The notes below the pieces were generated by a model that searched no databases, was not told the DNA's origin, and was given only the letters and a program-made list of their open reading frames with translations. 64,000 nt of DNA from DASPHG01 sp035629775 (GTDB lineage: Bacteria; Actinomycetota; Thermoleophilia; Solirubrobacterales; Thermoleophilaceae). The stretch is taken from contig DASPHG010000006.1 of the NCBI GenBank assembly GCA_035629775.1, positions 21,461 to 85,460 on the forward strand, in the 5' to 3' direction. The position numbers and the translations under genes were made by a program. Below, piece by piece: positions 42,002 through 50,717 of the stretch (positions within the stretch are counted from its first letter, which is position 1; each line of letters opens with the position of its first letter).

Positions 42002-42039
42002 CCGCGCGCGGCCGTCGTCGTCGAGGTGTGAGAGCTCGG

Positions 42040-42777
42040 CTATGCGGGGGTCGCGGTCCGCTGAGCGGCCGCGATCAGGTCGCGGACGGCCTGCTCGTCG
42101 CCACGACGCAGGAGCTCGACCGGGTCGGGGTCGCCGTTCACGATGCCCTCGAAGAACTCCTTGCGGTCCTGGTAGGTCGGCAGGCTGCCCTTGGCCCATC
42201 CGCGCGCCTCGTTCAGCAGCTCGGCCAACCGCGCGTACGGCTCACCGTAGGCCTCGCCGATCTCGCGCTTCAGCCGCTTTGCGAGCGCGGGGCTGGCGCC
42301 CGCGGTCGAGATCGCGATCGCCAGCGGGCCGGTGCGGTGGATGGCCGGCAGGATGAAGTTGCAGAGCGGCGGCACGTCCACCACGTTCACCAGCATGGCG
42401 CGCCGCTCCGCGTCCTCGAAGACGCGGATGTTCACGTCGGTGTCGCTCGTGGCGGCGATCGCGATGAACGTGGCCTCGAGGTCGCCCGTCTCGTATTCGC
42501 GCTGCTCCCACCGGATCGAGCCCTCGGCGGCGAGCTCGCGCAGTGGCGCGACCGCGTCGGGGGCGACCAGCACGACGTCACCGTCGCAGGCGAGCAGCCC
42601 CTCGACCTTCTCGAGCCCCACGTCGCCGCCGCCCACGACGACGCAGCGGCGGCCCGTGAGCTTCAGGCACGCGATGTAGAACGGGGTCTCGAGCATGCCC
42701 TGCACGCAGCTCTGGTCGCAGATGCCCTTCCTGAGCTGGCAGACGCATTCCTTGCCGGCGTAGGCCTGGGCGGGCAT
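42040..42777 (-). CDS. Precorrin-2 dehydrogenase / siroheme synthase N-terminal enzyme with Cys-rich N-terminus
   Basis: The 245-residue protein has the CysG/Met8 NAD site RRCVVVGGGDVGLEKVEGLL, VNVVDVPPLCNFILPA and STAGASPALAKRLK. It oxidises precorrin-2 to sirohydrochlorin and may insert iron. It acts on the product of CobA-HemD. The first 24 residues carry four cysteines (11, 13, 20, 24) not usual for the family. A -10 box 7 nt before the ATG at 42777 supports this start; ATG at 42696 would give the standard length without the cysteines. It leads the 42777-36240 operon. Confidence 0.88.
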   Translation of the reverse strand: MPAQAYAGKECVCQLRKGICDQSCVQGMLETPFYIACLKLTGRRCVVVGGGDVGLEKVEGLLACDGDVVLVAPDAVAPLRELAAEGSIRWEQREYETGDLEATFIAIAATSDTDVNIRVFEDAERRAMLVNVVDVPPLCNFILPAIHRTGPLAIAISTAGASPALAKRLKREIGEAYGEPYARLAELLNEARGWAKGSLPTYQDRKEFFEGIVNGDPDPVELLRRGDEQAVRDLIAAAQRTATPA

Positions 42778-42784
42778 GGCACTG

Positions 42785-42790
42785 AGGGTA
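42785..42790 (-). promoter_or_regulatory. -10 box TACCCT, leaderless
   Basis: On the minus strand TACCCT ends 7 nt before the ATG at 42777. It lies directly beside the inverted repeat at 42792-42818. Confidence 0.55.
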
Positions 42791-42791
42791 C

Positions 42792-42818
42792 TTACCAGGG
42801 GGCCTGGCCCCCTGGTAA
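42792..42818. terminator. 27-nt perfect inverted repeat, probable terminator
   Basis: Thirteen-base arms TTACCAGGGGGCC/GGCCCCCTGGTAA flank a single T. It lies 9 nt after the aldehyde dehydrogenase stop and just before the next promoter. It has the same core (GGGGCCTGGCCCC) and size as the repeat at 31596-31622 but different outer arms. Confidence 0.65.
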
Positions 42819-42827
42819 ATGCGCGAG

Positions 42828-44432
42828 CTAGCGCCGGCCGGCGCCGCGCAGCATCTTGCGGCCGATCCGCACGAGCGGGAGCGCCCCCCGCTTGAGCGCC
42901 CCGAGCTTGTCGTCGTCGCGCCCGTAGAGCAGCTGGGCGGCGGCGTGGATGCCGGTGCCGAGCGACTCGTCGTACGGGTGCCACCAGAAGTTCTTCGTCA
43001 GCGACGGCTCCCACGCCACCTGCTTGACGTCCACGCACTCGTAGAGGCCGAACTTCGAGTGTGACCGGCCGAGACCGGAGTCCTTCACGCCGCCCCACGC
43101 GCACTGCATGGCGCCGTGCGTGTACATGTGGTCGTTGATCCAGACCATCCCGGACTGGATCCGCCGCGCGATCCGCTCGCCCTTCGCCCGGTCGGACGTC
43201 CAGACCGACGCGCCGAGGCCGAACTCGGAATCGTTGGCGAGATCGATCGCCTCCTCCTCGGACTCGACGGTCACGATCGGCACGACCGGACCGAAGATCT
43301 CCTCGCGCATGATCCGCATGTCCGGCTTCACGTTGGTGAGGACGGTCGGAGCGAACCACGGACCGTCGTCCACGGGCCCGCCGCACTCGAGTTTCGCGCC
43401 GTTCGCGACAGCGTCGTCCACCAGCTCGCGCACGAGCTCGAACTGATCGCGCGAGACCATCGGCCCGATCTCGGTGTCCCACTCGAGCGGGTCTCCGACG
43501 CGCAGCCGCTTGGCCCCCTCGACGACCCCCGCCGTGAAGCGGTCGGCCACCTCGCGCATCACGTAGACGCGCTCGATCCCGGAGCAGGTCTGGCCGGCGT
43601 TCGCGAACCCGCCCCAGAGACAGCCGGAGATCGCGTTCTGGAGGTTGGCGTCGGCGAGGACGAGCTGCGGATCCTTGCCGCCCAGCTCGAGCACGCAGCC
43701 CTTCATGCGCTCGGCGCACGCCAGGCCGACTCCGCGGCCCACGTCGACCGACCCCGTGAAGAAGATCTTCGCCGCGCTCGACTCGACCAGCGCTTGGCCG
43801 ACCTTGCCGCCGCCGTGGACGGTGCGGACGAGTCCCTCCGGCACACCCGCGCGCTCGAACACGTCGCGGATCTGCTCCCCGATCAGTGGTGTGAGCGAAG
43901 CCGGCTTCAGCACCACCCCGTTGCCGGCCATCAGCGCCATCGCGACCTCGCCGAACGGGATCGACCACGGGTAGTTCCACGGCGCGATCACGCCGACCAC
44001 GCCGAGCGGCTCGTAGAAGAGGCGGTGGCGCTTCTGGAGCAGGAAGAGCTGCGGCGTGCCCACGCGCTCGTCCGCAAGCACCTTCGGCGCCTCGTCGGCC
44101 AGCCAGTGGAGCCCGTCGATTGTCGGCACGAGCTCCATCACGTAGGCCTCGTTGCGCGGCTTGCCCTGCTCGCGCGCAAGCAGCGCGGAGAGGCCGTCGA
44201 GCCGGTCGATGATCACCTGCGCCGCGCGGCGCATGTAGCGGCCGCGCTCCTCGAGCGGGAGCTGGGCCCAGAACGGCTGCACGCCGGCCACGTCGTCGAC
44301 CACCGACTGCACCTGGTCGGGGGTGATGGTGGGGACCGACCCGATCGGATCCCCCGTCGCCGGGCTGAGCGACTGGAGGACGTGGCCGTTGGTCCGGGCG
44401 CCGGCTGCTGTGCTCTTCGTGGCGGCTTCCAT
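42828..44432 (-). CDS. Aldehyde dehydrogenase
   Basis: The 534-residue NAD(P)-dependent enzyme has the family motifs APWNYPWSIPFGEV, KPASLTPL, the general-base Glu in LELGGKD, the catalytic Cys in NAGQTCSGIERV, and EEIFGPVVPIV. It oxidises an aldehyde to an acid in the cytoplasm. The C-terminus is about 40 residues longer than in typical members and is basic (LVRIGRKMLRGAGRR), which could contact membrane. The ATG at 44432 is chosen because a CATAAT box ends 7 nt before it; ATG at 44441 is the alternative. The substrate is not predictable. Confidence 0.92.
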   Translation of the reverse strand: MEAATKSTAAGARTNGHVLQSLSPATGDPIGSVPTITPDQVQSVVDDVAGVQPFWAQLPLEERGRYMRRAAQVIIDRLDGLSALLAREQGKPRNEAYVMELVPTIDGLHWLADEAPKVLADERVGTPQLFLLQKRHRLFYEPLGVVGVIAPWNYPWSIPFGEVAMALMAGNGVVLKPASLTPLIGEQIRDVFERAGVPEGLVRTVHGGGKVGQALVESSAAKIFFTGSVDVGRGVGLACAERMKGCVLELGGKDPQLVLADANLQNAISGCLWGGFANAGQTCSGIERVYVMREVADRFTAGVVEGAKRLRVGDPLEWDTEIGPMVSRDQFELVRELVDDAVANGAKLECGGPVDDGPWFAPTVLTNVKPDMRIMREEIFGPVVPIVTVESEEEAIDLANDSEFGLGASVWTSDRAKGERIARRIQSGMVWINDHMYTHGAMQCAWGGVKDSGLGRSHSKFGLYECVDVKQVAWEPSLTKNFWWHPYDESLGTGIHAAAQLLYGRDDDKLGALKRGALPLVRIGRKMLRGAGRR

Positions 44433-44458
44433 CCCGCCCATTATGCGCCCGACGGAGC

Positions 44459-45031
44459 TCAGGCGGCCCAGCGCGCTCGCGCGGGCAGCTTCGCGTAGAC
44501 CACGGCGTGGCCGTCCTCGGTCGTGCGCATGGTCGGGCCGATCGACGCGAGCAGGCGCATCACGACCGGGCTCGAATCGAGCATCTCCGCCTTCAGGTGC
44601 GTGGCGCCGCGCGAAAGCGCGAGCGAGGCGATCGCCTCGGCCAGCAGGCTGCCGATGCCGCGGCTCTGGTGCTCCTCCTCCACGACCAGGCCGAGCTCGG
44701 CGACGGTCGTCGCGTCGAGGGACACGTCGCCGAGGCCGATCACCTCCTCGCGACCGTTCTCGCCGGGGGTGGTGGCGGCGATCACGAGGCGCTGGCGCGG
44801 GTCGTAGAAGGTGAAGTGGTCGATCACGGCCTCCGGGACGCGCGGCATAGGAGACAGGAAGCGGCGCTGACGCGTCTCGGGCGCGAGCCGCTCGAGGAAC
44901 TCGCGGACGCCGCGCCGGTCGCTCGGGCGTGTCAGGCGCAGGCGGACGCTGGCGCCGCCGTCGAGACGGTGTGTCGTCGCGAGCAGCGTGCCGGAGTCGG
45001 CGAGTCGGGTGTCGGGAGTACCACGAGCCAT
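44459..45031 (-). CDS. GNAT-family N-acetyltransferase
   Basis: The 190-residue protein has the acetyl-CoA loop EEEHQSRGIGSLLAEA and a preceding strand VAELGLVV, with RFLSPMP and YDPRQRLVIAA upstream in the fold. The pattern is that of stand-alone domains related to the acetyltransferase part of Pat-type protein lysine acetylases. It may acetylate proteins; the target is unknown. Between it and rarA lie 85 nt with no gene. Confidence 0.88.
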   Translation of the reverse strand: MARGTPDTRLADSGTLLATTHRLDGGASVRLRLTRPSDRRGVREFLERLAPETRQRRFLSPMPRVPEAVIDHFTFYDPRQRLVIAATTPGENGREEVIGLGDVSLDATTVAELGLVVEEEHQSRGIGSLLAEAIASLALSRGATHLKAEMLDSSPVVMRLLASIGPTMRTTEDGHAVVYAKLPARARWAA

Positions 45032-45116
45032 GTGATCCAGCTTGGGGGCATGGCCTCAAGCCTTTGTGAAGAGATCGGCAACAACGGCCGTCTGCCCTTC
45101 CCTTGTGTGACCGACG

Positions 45117-46457
45117 TCACTCAGCGTTGCCGCGTGCACGCCTGATTGCAGCCAGCCGCTCGCGCAGTTCGCGCTCCGCGCCGTGCTCGGAGAGCTCGAG
45201 AAAGCGCTCACCCGCCGCCTCCGGCGGCATCAGGTCCTGCGGCGAGACGCCCTCCGGCCGGTCATGTGGGTAGTCGTAGCCCTCGCCGTGGCCGAGGTAG
45301 CGGCGCGGCAGGTCGTAGCCGGCGCTGCGCAGGTGGTCCGGCGGCATTGGCGCGCCGTGCTCGCGCACCCAGGCGCGCGCGGCCTTCAGCGCCTTGTACG
45401 ACGCGTTCGACTTCGGCGCGAGCGCGAGGTAGACGGCGGCCTGGGCGAGGTTGTGAGCGCACTCGGGCAGGCCGACGTGCTCGACCGCGTGGGCGGCGGC
45501 GACGGCGATCTCGAGCGCACGCGGGTCGGCGTTGCCGATGTCCTCGCTCGCGAGGATGACCATGCGCCGGGCGATGAAGCGTGCGTCCTCGCCGCCCTCG
45601 AGCATGATCGCCAGGTACAGCAGCGACGCGTCCGGGTCCGAGCCGCGGGTGGCCTTGATCCAGGCCGAGATCGTGTCGTAGTGGCGGTCGCCGCCCTTGT
45701 CGTAGAGCACGGCCTTTCGCTGCATCGCGTCCTCGGCGACCTGCAACGTCAGGGGTCCGTCCCCGATTGTTGCGGCCGCTACCTCGAGCGCCGCCAGCGC
45801 CGCACGCGCGTCGCCGCCCGAGCGTGCCGCGAGGAACTCGAGCGCCTCCTCGTCCACCCGGGCGGCCACGTCGCCCACGCCGCGGTCGTCGGCGAGCGCG
45901 CGGCGGAGCAGCGTCAGCACGTCCTCCTCGCCGAGCTTGCGGAACTCGTACACCTGCGCGCGCGAGACGAGCGCCGAGTTCACCTCGAAGTACGGGTTCT
46001 CCGTGGTCGCGCCGATCAGGGCGATCAGGCCCTCCTCGACCGCCGGGAGCAGCGCGTCCTGCTGAGCCTTGTTGAACCGGTGGATCTCGTCGAGAAAGAA
46101 GACCGTGCCCTCGCCGCTCGTGCGCCGCCGGTGCTCGGCCCGCTCCAGCACGTCGCGCACCTCCTGCTTGCCGGCGTTGACCGCCGACGCCTCCTCGAAC
46201 GCCGCGCGCGCGTTTCGCGCCAGCACGCGAGCCAGCGTGGTCTTGCCGGTGCCGGGCGGGCCGTAGAGCACCATCGAGTGCGGCCGCCCCTCCTCGATCG
46301 CCGAGCGCAACGCCGAACCGGGGGCAAGCAGGTGCTCCTGGCCGACGAACTCGTCTAGCGACTCCGGGCGCATCCGGGCCGCGAGCGGCTGGTCGCCCGT
46401 CGGCACGCGCGTCTGGCCGCGCGGCTCGTCGCCGGCGTCGAAGAGCTGGTCCGTCAC
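45117..46457 (-). CDS. rarA: Replication-associated recombination protein A (AAA+ ATPase)
   Basis: The 446-residue protein has ARMRPESLDEFVGQEHLL, Walker A GPPGTGKTT, Walker B FFLDEIHRFN, sensor 1 ATTENPYFEVN and the C-terminal MgsA domain with SDPDASLLYLA and ASEDIGNADP. RarA acts at stalled replication forks. The GTG at 46457 overlaps the cupin stop (GTGA) and is chosen for that reason; a GTG three codons upstream is possible. Confidence 0.95.
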   Translation of the reverse strand: MTDQLFDAGDEPRGQTRVPTGDQPLAARMRPESLDEFVGQEHLLAPGSALRSAIEEGRPHSMVLYGPPGTGKTTLARVLARNARAAFEEASAVNAGKQEVRDVLERAEHRRRTSGEGTVFFLDEIHRFNKAQQDALLPAVEEGLIALIGATTENPYFEVNSALVSRAQVYEFRKLGEEDVLTLLRRALADDRGVGDVAARVDEEALEFLAARSGGDARAALAALEVAAATIGDGPLTLQVAEDAMQRKAVLYDKGGDRHYDTISAWIKATRGSDPDASLLYLAIMLEGGEDARFIARRMVILASEDIGNADPRALEIAVAAAHAVEHVGLPECAHNLAQAAVYLALAPKSNASYKALKAARAWVREHGAPMPPDHLRSAGYDLPRRYLGHGEGYDYPHDRPEGVSPQDLMPPEAAGERFLELSEHGAERELRERLAAIRRARGNAE

Positions 46458-46975
46458 GGCGGCCACTCCATCGGAACCTGCCTCCAGTCGCGCGACCAGC
46501 CCGCCGCCGGATACGCCTCCTTCGGGTCATCCGATGGCTGCGACGCCGATGCGCCGTACTTCGCGGCGAGCTCGTCGACCGGGTAGTGCACCTTCTCCCG
46601 GTCGCTTCGCGCGCCCACCATCAGGATCACGCCGGGGCCGACGAACACGTGCGTGGCCTCCGGCGGGCAGTGGACGAAGTCCCACTTCCGCAACTGGCGC
46701 TCCTCGCCCTCGATCAGGACCTTCGGGGTGCCGTCCAGCACTAGAAAGTCCTCTTGGAGGTTTTCGCGGTGGTACAGGCAGTTCGGGACGTCGTCGTCCA
46801 GCACCGCGACATTGATCGCGAAGTGCGGGAACTCGAACTCCTCGCTCTCGAAGATGGCGTGCTGCACGCCCTTCTTGCGAGTCCAGCCGACCGCATCGGC
46901 CACGTTGACGACGAACCAGCCCTCTGTCGCCGGCTCGCGGCCGGCATTCGTCTCCTGCATCTGAGCTTCGCGCAT
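46454..46975 (-). CDS. Cupin-domain protein
   Basis: The 173-residue protein is a small cupin: NVAVLDDDVPNCLYHRENLQEDFLVLDG gives the first motif with His, and WDFVHCPPEATHVFVGPG gives the second. The metal ligands are incomplete for a catalytic dioxygenase, but a binding role is possible. It is cotranscribed with rarA. ATG 46975 begins the visible conserved region; an in-frame start 39 nt upstream would run into the divergent promoter. Function is unknown. Confidence 0.8.
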   Translation of the reverse strand: MREAQMQETNAGREPATEGWFVVNVADAVGWTRKKGVQHAIFESEEFEFPHFAINVAVLDDDVPNCLYHRENLQEDFLVLDGTPKVLIEGEERQLRKWDFVHCPPEATHVFVGPGVILMVGARSDREKVHYPVDELAAKYGASASQPSDDPKEAYPAAGWSRDWRQVPMEWPP

Positions 46976-46983
46976 AGCCGCAG

Positions 46984-46989
46984 TATCGT
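46984..46989 (+). promoter_or_regulatory. -10 box TATCGT, leaderless
   Basis: TATCGT ends 9 nt before the ATG at 46999, and there is no ribosome-binding site in the spacer. Confidence 0.5.
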
Positions 46990-46998
46990 CCCTCGCCG

Positions 46999-48303
46999 AT
47001 GCCCGAACCGGCACAGCTCGAAGGCCGGACGACCGAGCTGCTGCAGCGGCTGATCCGGTTCAACACGGTGAATCCGCCGGGCGACGAGCAGGCGGCGCAG
47101 GAGTTCCTGCGCGACACGCTCGCGGCCGCGGGGTTCGAGTGCGAGCTGCTCAGCGCCGTCGCGGGCCGGCCGAACCTGATTGCCAGGCTGCGCGGTCAGG
47201 GCGACGGCCCGACGCTCTGCCTCTGCGGCCACGTGGACACCGTGCTCGCGGACCCGGCCGACTGGTCGGTTGATCCCTGGTCGGGTGAGCTGCGCGACGG
47301 GCAGGTCTGGGGCCGGGGCGCGCTCGACATGAAGAGCCAGGTGGCCGCCGAGGTGGTCGCGGCCTGCGCACTCGCGGAGGAGGGCTGGCGTCCCGCCGGC
47401 GAGCTGCTTGTCGTGATCACCGCCGACGAGGAGGCGGGGGCCGAGCAGGGGGCGCAGTGGCTGTGCACCGAGCACCCGGACAAGGTGCGCTGCGACTACA
47501 TGGTCAACGAGGGCGCCGGTGAGATCGTCCACTTCGGGGGCCGGCGCGTGTACGGCGTATGCGTCGCCGAGAAGGGCGTCTTCCGCTTCACGATCACGAC
47601 CGAGGGCCGCGCCGGGCACGCGTCGATCCCGCGCATCGGCGACAACGCGCTCACGAAGCTGGCGCCCCTGCTTCAGGCGATGCGCGACCGCCAGCCGTCA
47701 CTCGAGCTGAGCCCCGAGCCCGAGTCGCTCCTGAGCGCGCTCGGCCTCGACCCCTCCGACCCGGACGCCGCCCTCCGCGAGGCGGCGGCTACCGACCCCC
47801 GCGTGGCGGTCATCGTCGAGCCGCTCCTCGGGGTCACGCTGACGCCGACCATGGTCCACGCGTCCGACAAGATCAACGTCATCCCGGCGCAGGCCTCGGT
47901 CAAGGTGGACTGCCGCGTGCCGCCCGGCCTCGGCCGTGACCACGCGGTCGCCAAGATCCGCGAGGTGCTGGGCGAGGACGGCTTTTCGATCGCCTTCGAC
48001 GAGCAGGTCATCGGCAACCGCTCGCCGATCGAGACGCCGCTCATGGATGCCATCGACGGCTGGGTCGAGGAGGTGGATCCCGGTGCGCAGGTGGCCGCCA
48101 CCGGCCTGCCGGGGTTCACGGACTCGCGCTGGTGGCGCGAGGCGTTCCCGGAGTGCGTGGCGTACGGGTTCTTCCCGCAGCGCGAGATGGACCTGTTCGA
48201 GGCCGCGCCCCTCGTACACGGCGCCGACGAGCGCGTGCCGGTCGCCGACCTGGGCTTCGCGGCCGGCGCCTACGTCCACATCTGCCGGGAGCTCCTGTCG
48301 TGA
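46999..48303 (+). CDS. M20-family metallopeptidase (ArgE/DapE/ACY1-like)
   Basis: The 434-residue protein has the co-catalytic zinc site motifs LCGHVDTV, GRGALDMKSQ and ITADEEAGAEQGA, a dimerisation domain with GRAGHASIP, and a late metal His in LVHGADERVP. The family hydrolyses amide bonds in N-acetylated amino acids, succinyl-diaminopimelate or dipeptides. The substrate is not clear. It starts a plus-strand run and overlaps the DUF1385 gene by GTGA. Confidence 0.93.
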   Translation: MPEPAQLEGRTTELLQRLIRFNTVNPPGDEQAAQEFLRDTLAAAGFECELLSAVAGRPNLIARLRGQGDGPTLCLCGHVDTVLADPADWSVDPWSGELRDGQVWGRGALDMKSQVAAEVVAACALAEEGWRPAGELLVVITADEEAGAEQGAQWLCTEHPDKVRCDYMVNEGAGEIVHFGGRRVYGVCVAEKGVFRFTITTEGRAGHASIPRIGDNALTKLAPLLQAMRDRQPSLELSPEPESLLSALGLDPSDPDAALREAAATDPRVAVIVEPLLGVTLTPTMVHASDKINVIPAQASVKVDCRVPPGLGRDHAVAKIREVLGEDGFSIAFDEQVIGNRSPIETPLMDAIDGWVEEVDPGAQVAATGLPGFTDSRWWREAFPECVAYGFFPQREMDLFEAAPLVHGADERVPVADLGFAAGAYVHICRELLS

Positions 48304-49088
48304 GCGAGGAGAAGCTCCGCCTGGGCGGAATGGCGCTCCGCAACGGCCTGCTCGTGCACGGGCCCACGCACTGGTCGGCCGCGGTGCGGACGAAGGGCGG
48401 CGAGGTGAAGGTCGCCTCGGGACGCAAGCCGACCCTCGGCGGCGCCCTCGACGGTGTCCCCGGACTGCGCGGCGTCGCCCGCCTGGGCGAGGCCTTCGCG
48501 GTGATCCCGCTCGTGAAGCGCTCGCTGCCCGAGGCACGCCTTCCGATGCAGGACGTGCGCACGCTGGCGGCGATGGCGGGCGCAGCGGTGGCCGGGCGCG
48601 CGCTCCGCGGGAGCGGCCCGCGCACCTTCGCCACCGAGGCGGGCGTCGCGCTCCTCAGCCTGGCTCCGGCGATCCTCGCGCTGCGCCAGGGCGAGCTGGC
48701 CTCCTGGCACGGCGTCGAGCACAAGGCGATCGCGGCCTACGAGCAGGACGGTGAGACGGCCGACGCGACCAAGGAGCACGACCGCTGCGGGTCGAACCTC
48801 GTCGCGCCGATGCTGGCCGCCACCGCGGCGGGCAGCGTCGCGGTCCGCAAGGCGGGTCTGAGCGGCCCCGCGGCGGAGGGGGCGGTCGCGCTGGGAAGCC
48901 TGGCGTTCGCGGTCGAGGTCTTCGGCTGGTCGGAGCGGCATGCCGACACCGCGCTCGCCAAAGCGCTTCGCCGACCCGGCTACGAGATCCAGCGGCTCGT
49001 CGGGACGCGCGAGCCGAGCGCGGAACAGATCGAGGTCGGCCAGGCCGCGCTCGCGGAGATCCTGCGGCGCGAGGCGCACGCGGCCTAG
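48300..49088 (+). CDS. DUF1385-family membrane protein
   Basis: The 262-residue protein has the family outline: LGGMALRNGLLVHGPTHWSAAVR (shown in parts), three or four hydrophobic segments, and the motif WHGVEHKAIAAYE followed by EHDRCGSNL, which supplies conserved His, Glu and Cys. The family is membrane-bound and of unknown function, often near peptide-release-factor or transcription-termination genes. The GTG at 48300 overlaps the peptidase stop. Confidence 0.85.
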   Translation: MSEEKLRLGGMALRNGLLVHGPTHWSAAVRTKGGEVKVASGRKPTLGGALDGVPGLRGVARLGEAFAVIPLVKRSLPEARLPMQDVRTLAAMAGAAVAGRALRGSGPRTFATEAGVALLSLAPAILALRQGELASWHGVEHKAIAAYEQDGETADATKEHDRCGSNLVAPMLAATAAGSVAVRKAGLSGPAAEGAVALGSLAFAVEVFGWSERHADTALAKALRRPGYEIQRLVGTREPSAEQIEVGQAALAEILRREAHAA

Positions 49089-49162
49089 GGTCGCGACCCC
49101 ATATTTGGCTTTCTGGACGTTTGTTCGTAGAGGTTCGGGCCGTAGTCGCCGACAATGATCAG

Positions 49163-50704
49163 GTGACCAACGTCATCGCCTTCTCGTGGGACGGCATGCA
49201 GACCTGGATGCTGACCTGGCTGCCGCTGATCTTCATGGGCCTGATCGCCGGGACCCTCGTCTTCATGCTCGTCCGCATGTCGGGGAACCTGCGGACGAAG
49301 CCGCAGGAGATCAAGCCCGACTCGAGCTCATCGATCCGCTGGGAGGACGTCGCCGGCGCCGAGGAGGCAAAGGAGGAGCTGCGCGAGATCGTGGACTTCC
49401 TGCGCGACCCGAAGCGGTTCAAGTCGCTCGGCGCGACGGTGCCGAAGGGTGTGCTGCTCCACGGCCCGCCCGGCACCGGCAAGACGCTGCTCGCGAAGGC
49501 GGCGGCGAACGAGGCCAACGCCAAGTTCTTCGCTCAGTCCGCGTCGTCCTTTGTTGAGATGTTCGTCGGCCTCGGCGCGGCGCGAATCCGGCGCCTGTTC
49601 CGGGAGGCGCGCAAGAACAAGCCGGCCATCATCTTCATCGACGAGCTCGACGCCGTCGGGGCCACGCGCGGCACGCAGGACGCCTCCGGAGAGAAGGACC
49701 AGACGCTCAACCAGCTTCTCGTCGAGATGGACGGCTTCGGCGGCTCCGACGAGGTCGTGGTGATCGCCGCGTCGAACCTGCTCGACAAGCTCGACCCCGC
49801 GCTCCTGCGACCTGGCCGACTGGATCGCCAGATCTTCGTCTCCCCGCCCGACATGACCGGGCGCGTCGAGATCCTGAAGGTCCACACCCGCAACAAGCCG
49901 CTCGACCCGAAGTGCGACCTCGACGTCGTGGCGCGCCAGACGAGCGGGCTGACCGGCGCCGACCTGGCCAACATCTGCAACGAGGCAGCGATCTTCGCCG
50001 GCCGCGAGGGCCGCGGAGTCATCAGGACGGAGGACTTCAACGGCGCGCTCGAGCGCGTGGTGGCGGGCATGGAGTCGCGTCGCGTGATGAACGACCACGA
50101 GAAGAGCGTCGTCGCCTACCACGAGGCCGGCCACGCGCTCTGCTCAGAGCTGTTGGCCTCGGTCGAGAAGGTCCACAAGATCTCGATCGTGCCGCGCGGC
50201 CGGGCCCTCGGCTACACGCTGAACCTCCCGGAGGAGGACCGCTACCTCAAGTCCAAGGAGGAGCTGACCGACTACCTCGTCGTGCTCCTGGGCGGCCGCG
50301 TCGCCGAGCAGATCGTCTTCGGCTCGATCACGACGGGCGCCTCCGACGACCTCAAGAAGGTGAACGAGATCAGTCGCGCGATGGTCGCCGAGTACGGCAT
50401 GGGCAACTCGATGAGCTCGCGCCGGCTGGCGATCGACGACTACGCGATCTCCGACAACACGCGCCAGATCGTGGACGAGGAGCAGGCCGACATCACCGAC
50501 GTCGCCTACCGGCGCGCGCACCACCTCATCACCGGCCATCGCAATCTGCTCGAGGAGCTCGCCAAGACGCTGCTCAAGCAGGAGGTGATCGAGCGCGAGG
50601 ACATCGAGCGCATCGTCGGGCAGAAGCGCATCACACCGCTCGAGCCCGCCGAGCCAGGCCCCGCGCTGATCGCGGCGGCCAAGCGCCACCCCGCCGCTGA
50701 CTAG
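49163..50704 (+). CDS. ftsH: FtsH-like ATP-dependent zinc metalloprotease
   Basis: The 513-residue protein has one membrane helix (about 18-37), an AAA+ domain with Walker A GPPGTGKT (101-108), pore loop FVG, Walker B IIFIDELD and the arginine-finger region LLRPGRLDRQ, then an M41 protease with HEAGH and the third ligand in GASDDLKKV. It degrades membrane and regulatory proteins. Unlike classical FtsH it has one helix and almost no periplasmic domain. The GTG start follows a GACAAT box by 6 nt; TTG at 49121 is possible. Confidence 0.92.
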   Translation: MTNVIAFSWDGMQTWMLTWLPLIFMGLIAGTLVFMLVRMSGNLRTKPQEIKPDSSSSIRWEDVAGAEEAKEELREIVDFLRDPKRFKSLGATVPKGVLLHGPPGTGKTLLAKAAANEANAKFFAQSASSFVEMFVGLGAARIRRLFREARKNKPAIIFIDELDAVGATRGTQDASGEKDQTLNQLLVEMDGFGGSDEVVVIAASNLLDKLDPALLRPGRLDRQIFVSPPDMTGRVEILKVHTRNKPLDPKCDLDVVARQTSGLTGADLANICNEAAIFAGREGRGVIRTEDFNGALERVVAGMESRRVMNDHEKSVVAYHEAGHALCSELLASVEKVHKISIVPRGRALGYTLNLPEEDRYLKSKEELTDYLVVLLGGRVAEQIVFGSITTGASDDLKKVNEISRAMVAEYGMGNSMSSRRLAIDDYAISDNTRQIVDEEQADITDVAYRRAHHLITGHRNLLEELAKTLLKQEVIEREDIERIVGQKRITPLEPAEPGPALIAAAKRHPAAD

Positions 50705-50717
50705 ACTGCGCCCCGGT

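Noticed and set aside
45107..45120. GTGAC-CGAC-GTCAC palindrome near the rarA end as an operator
   Set aside because: It overlaps the rarA stop codon, the arms are only 5 bp, and no promoter signal lies beside it.
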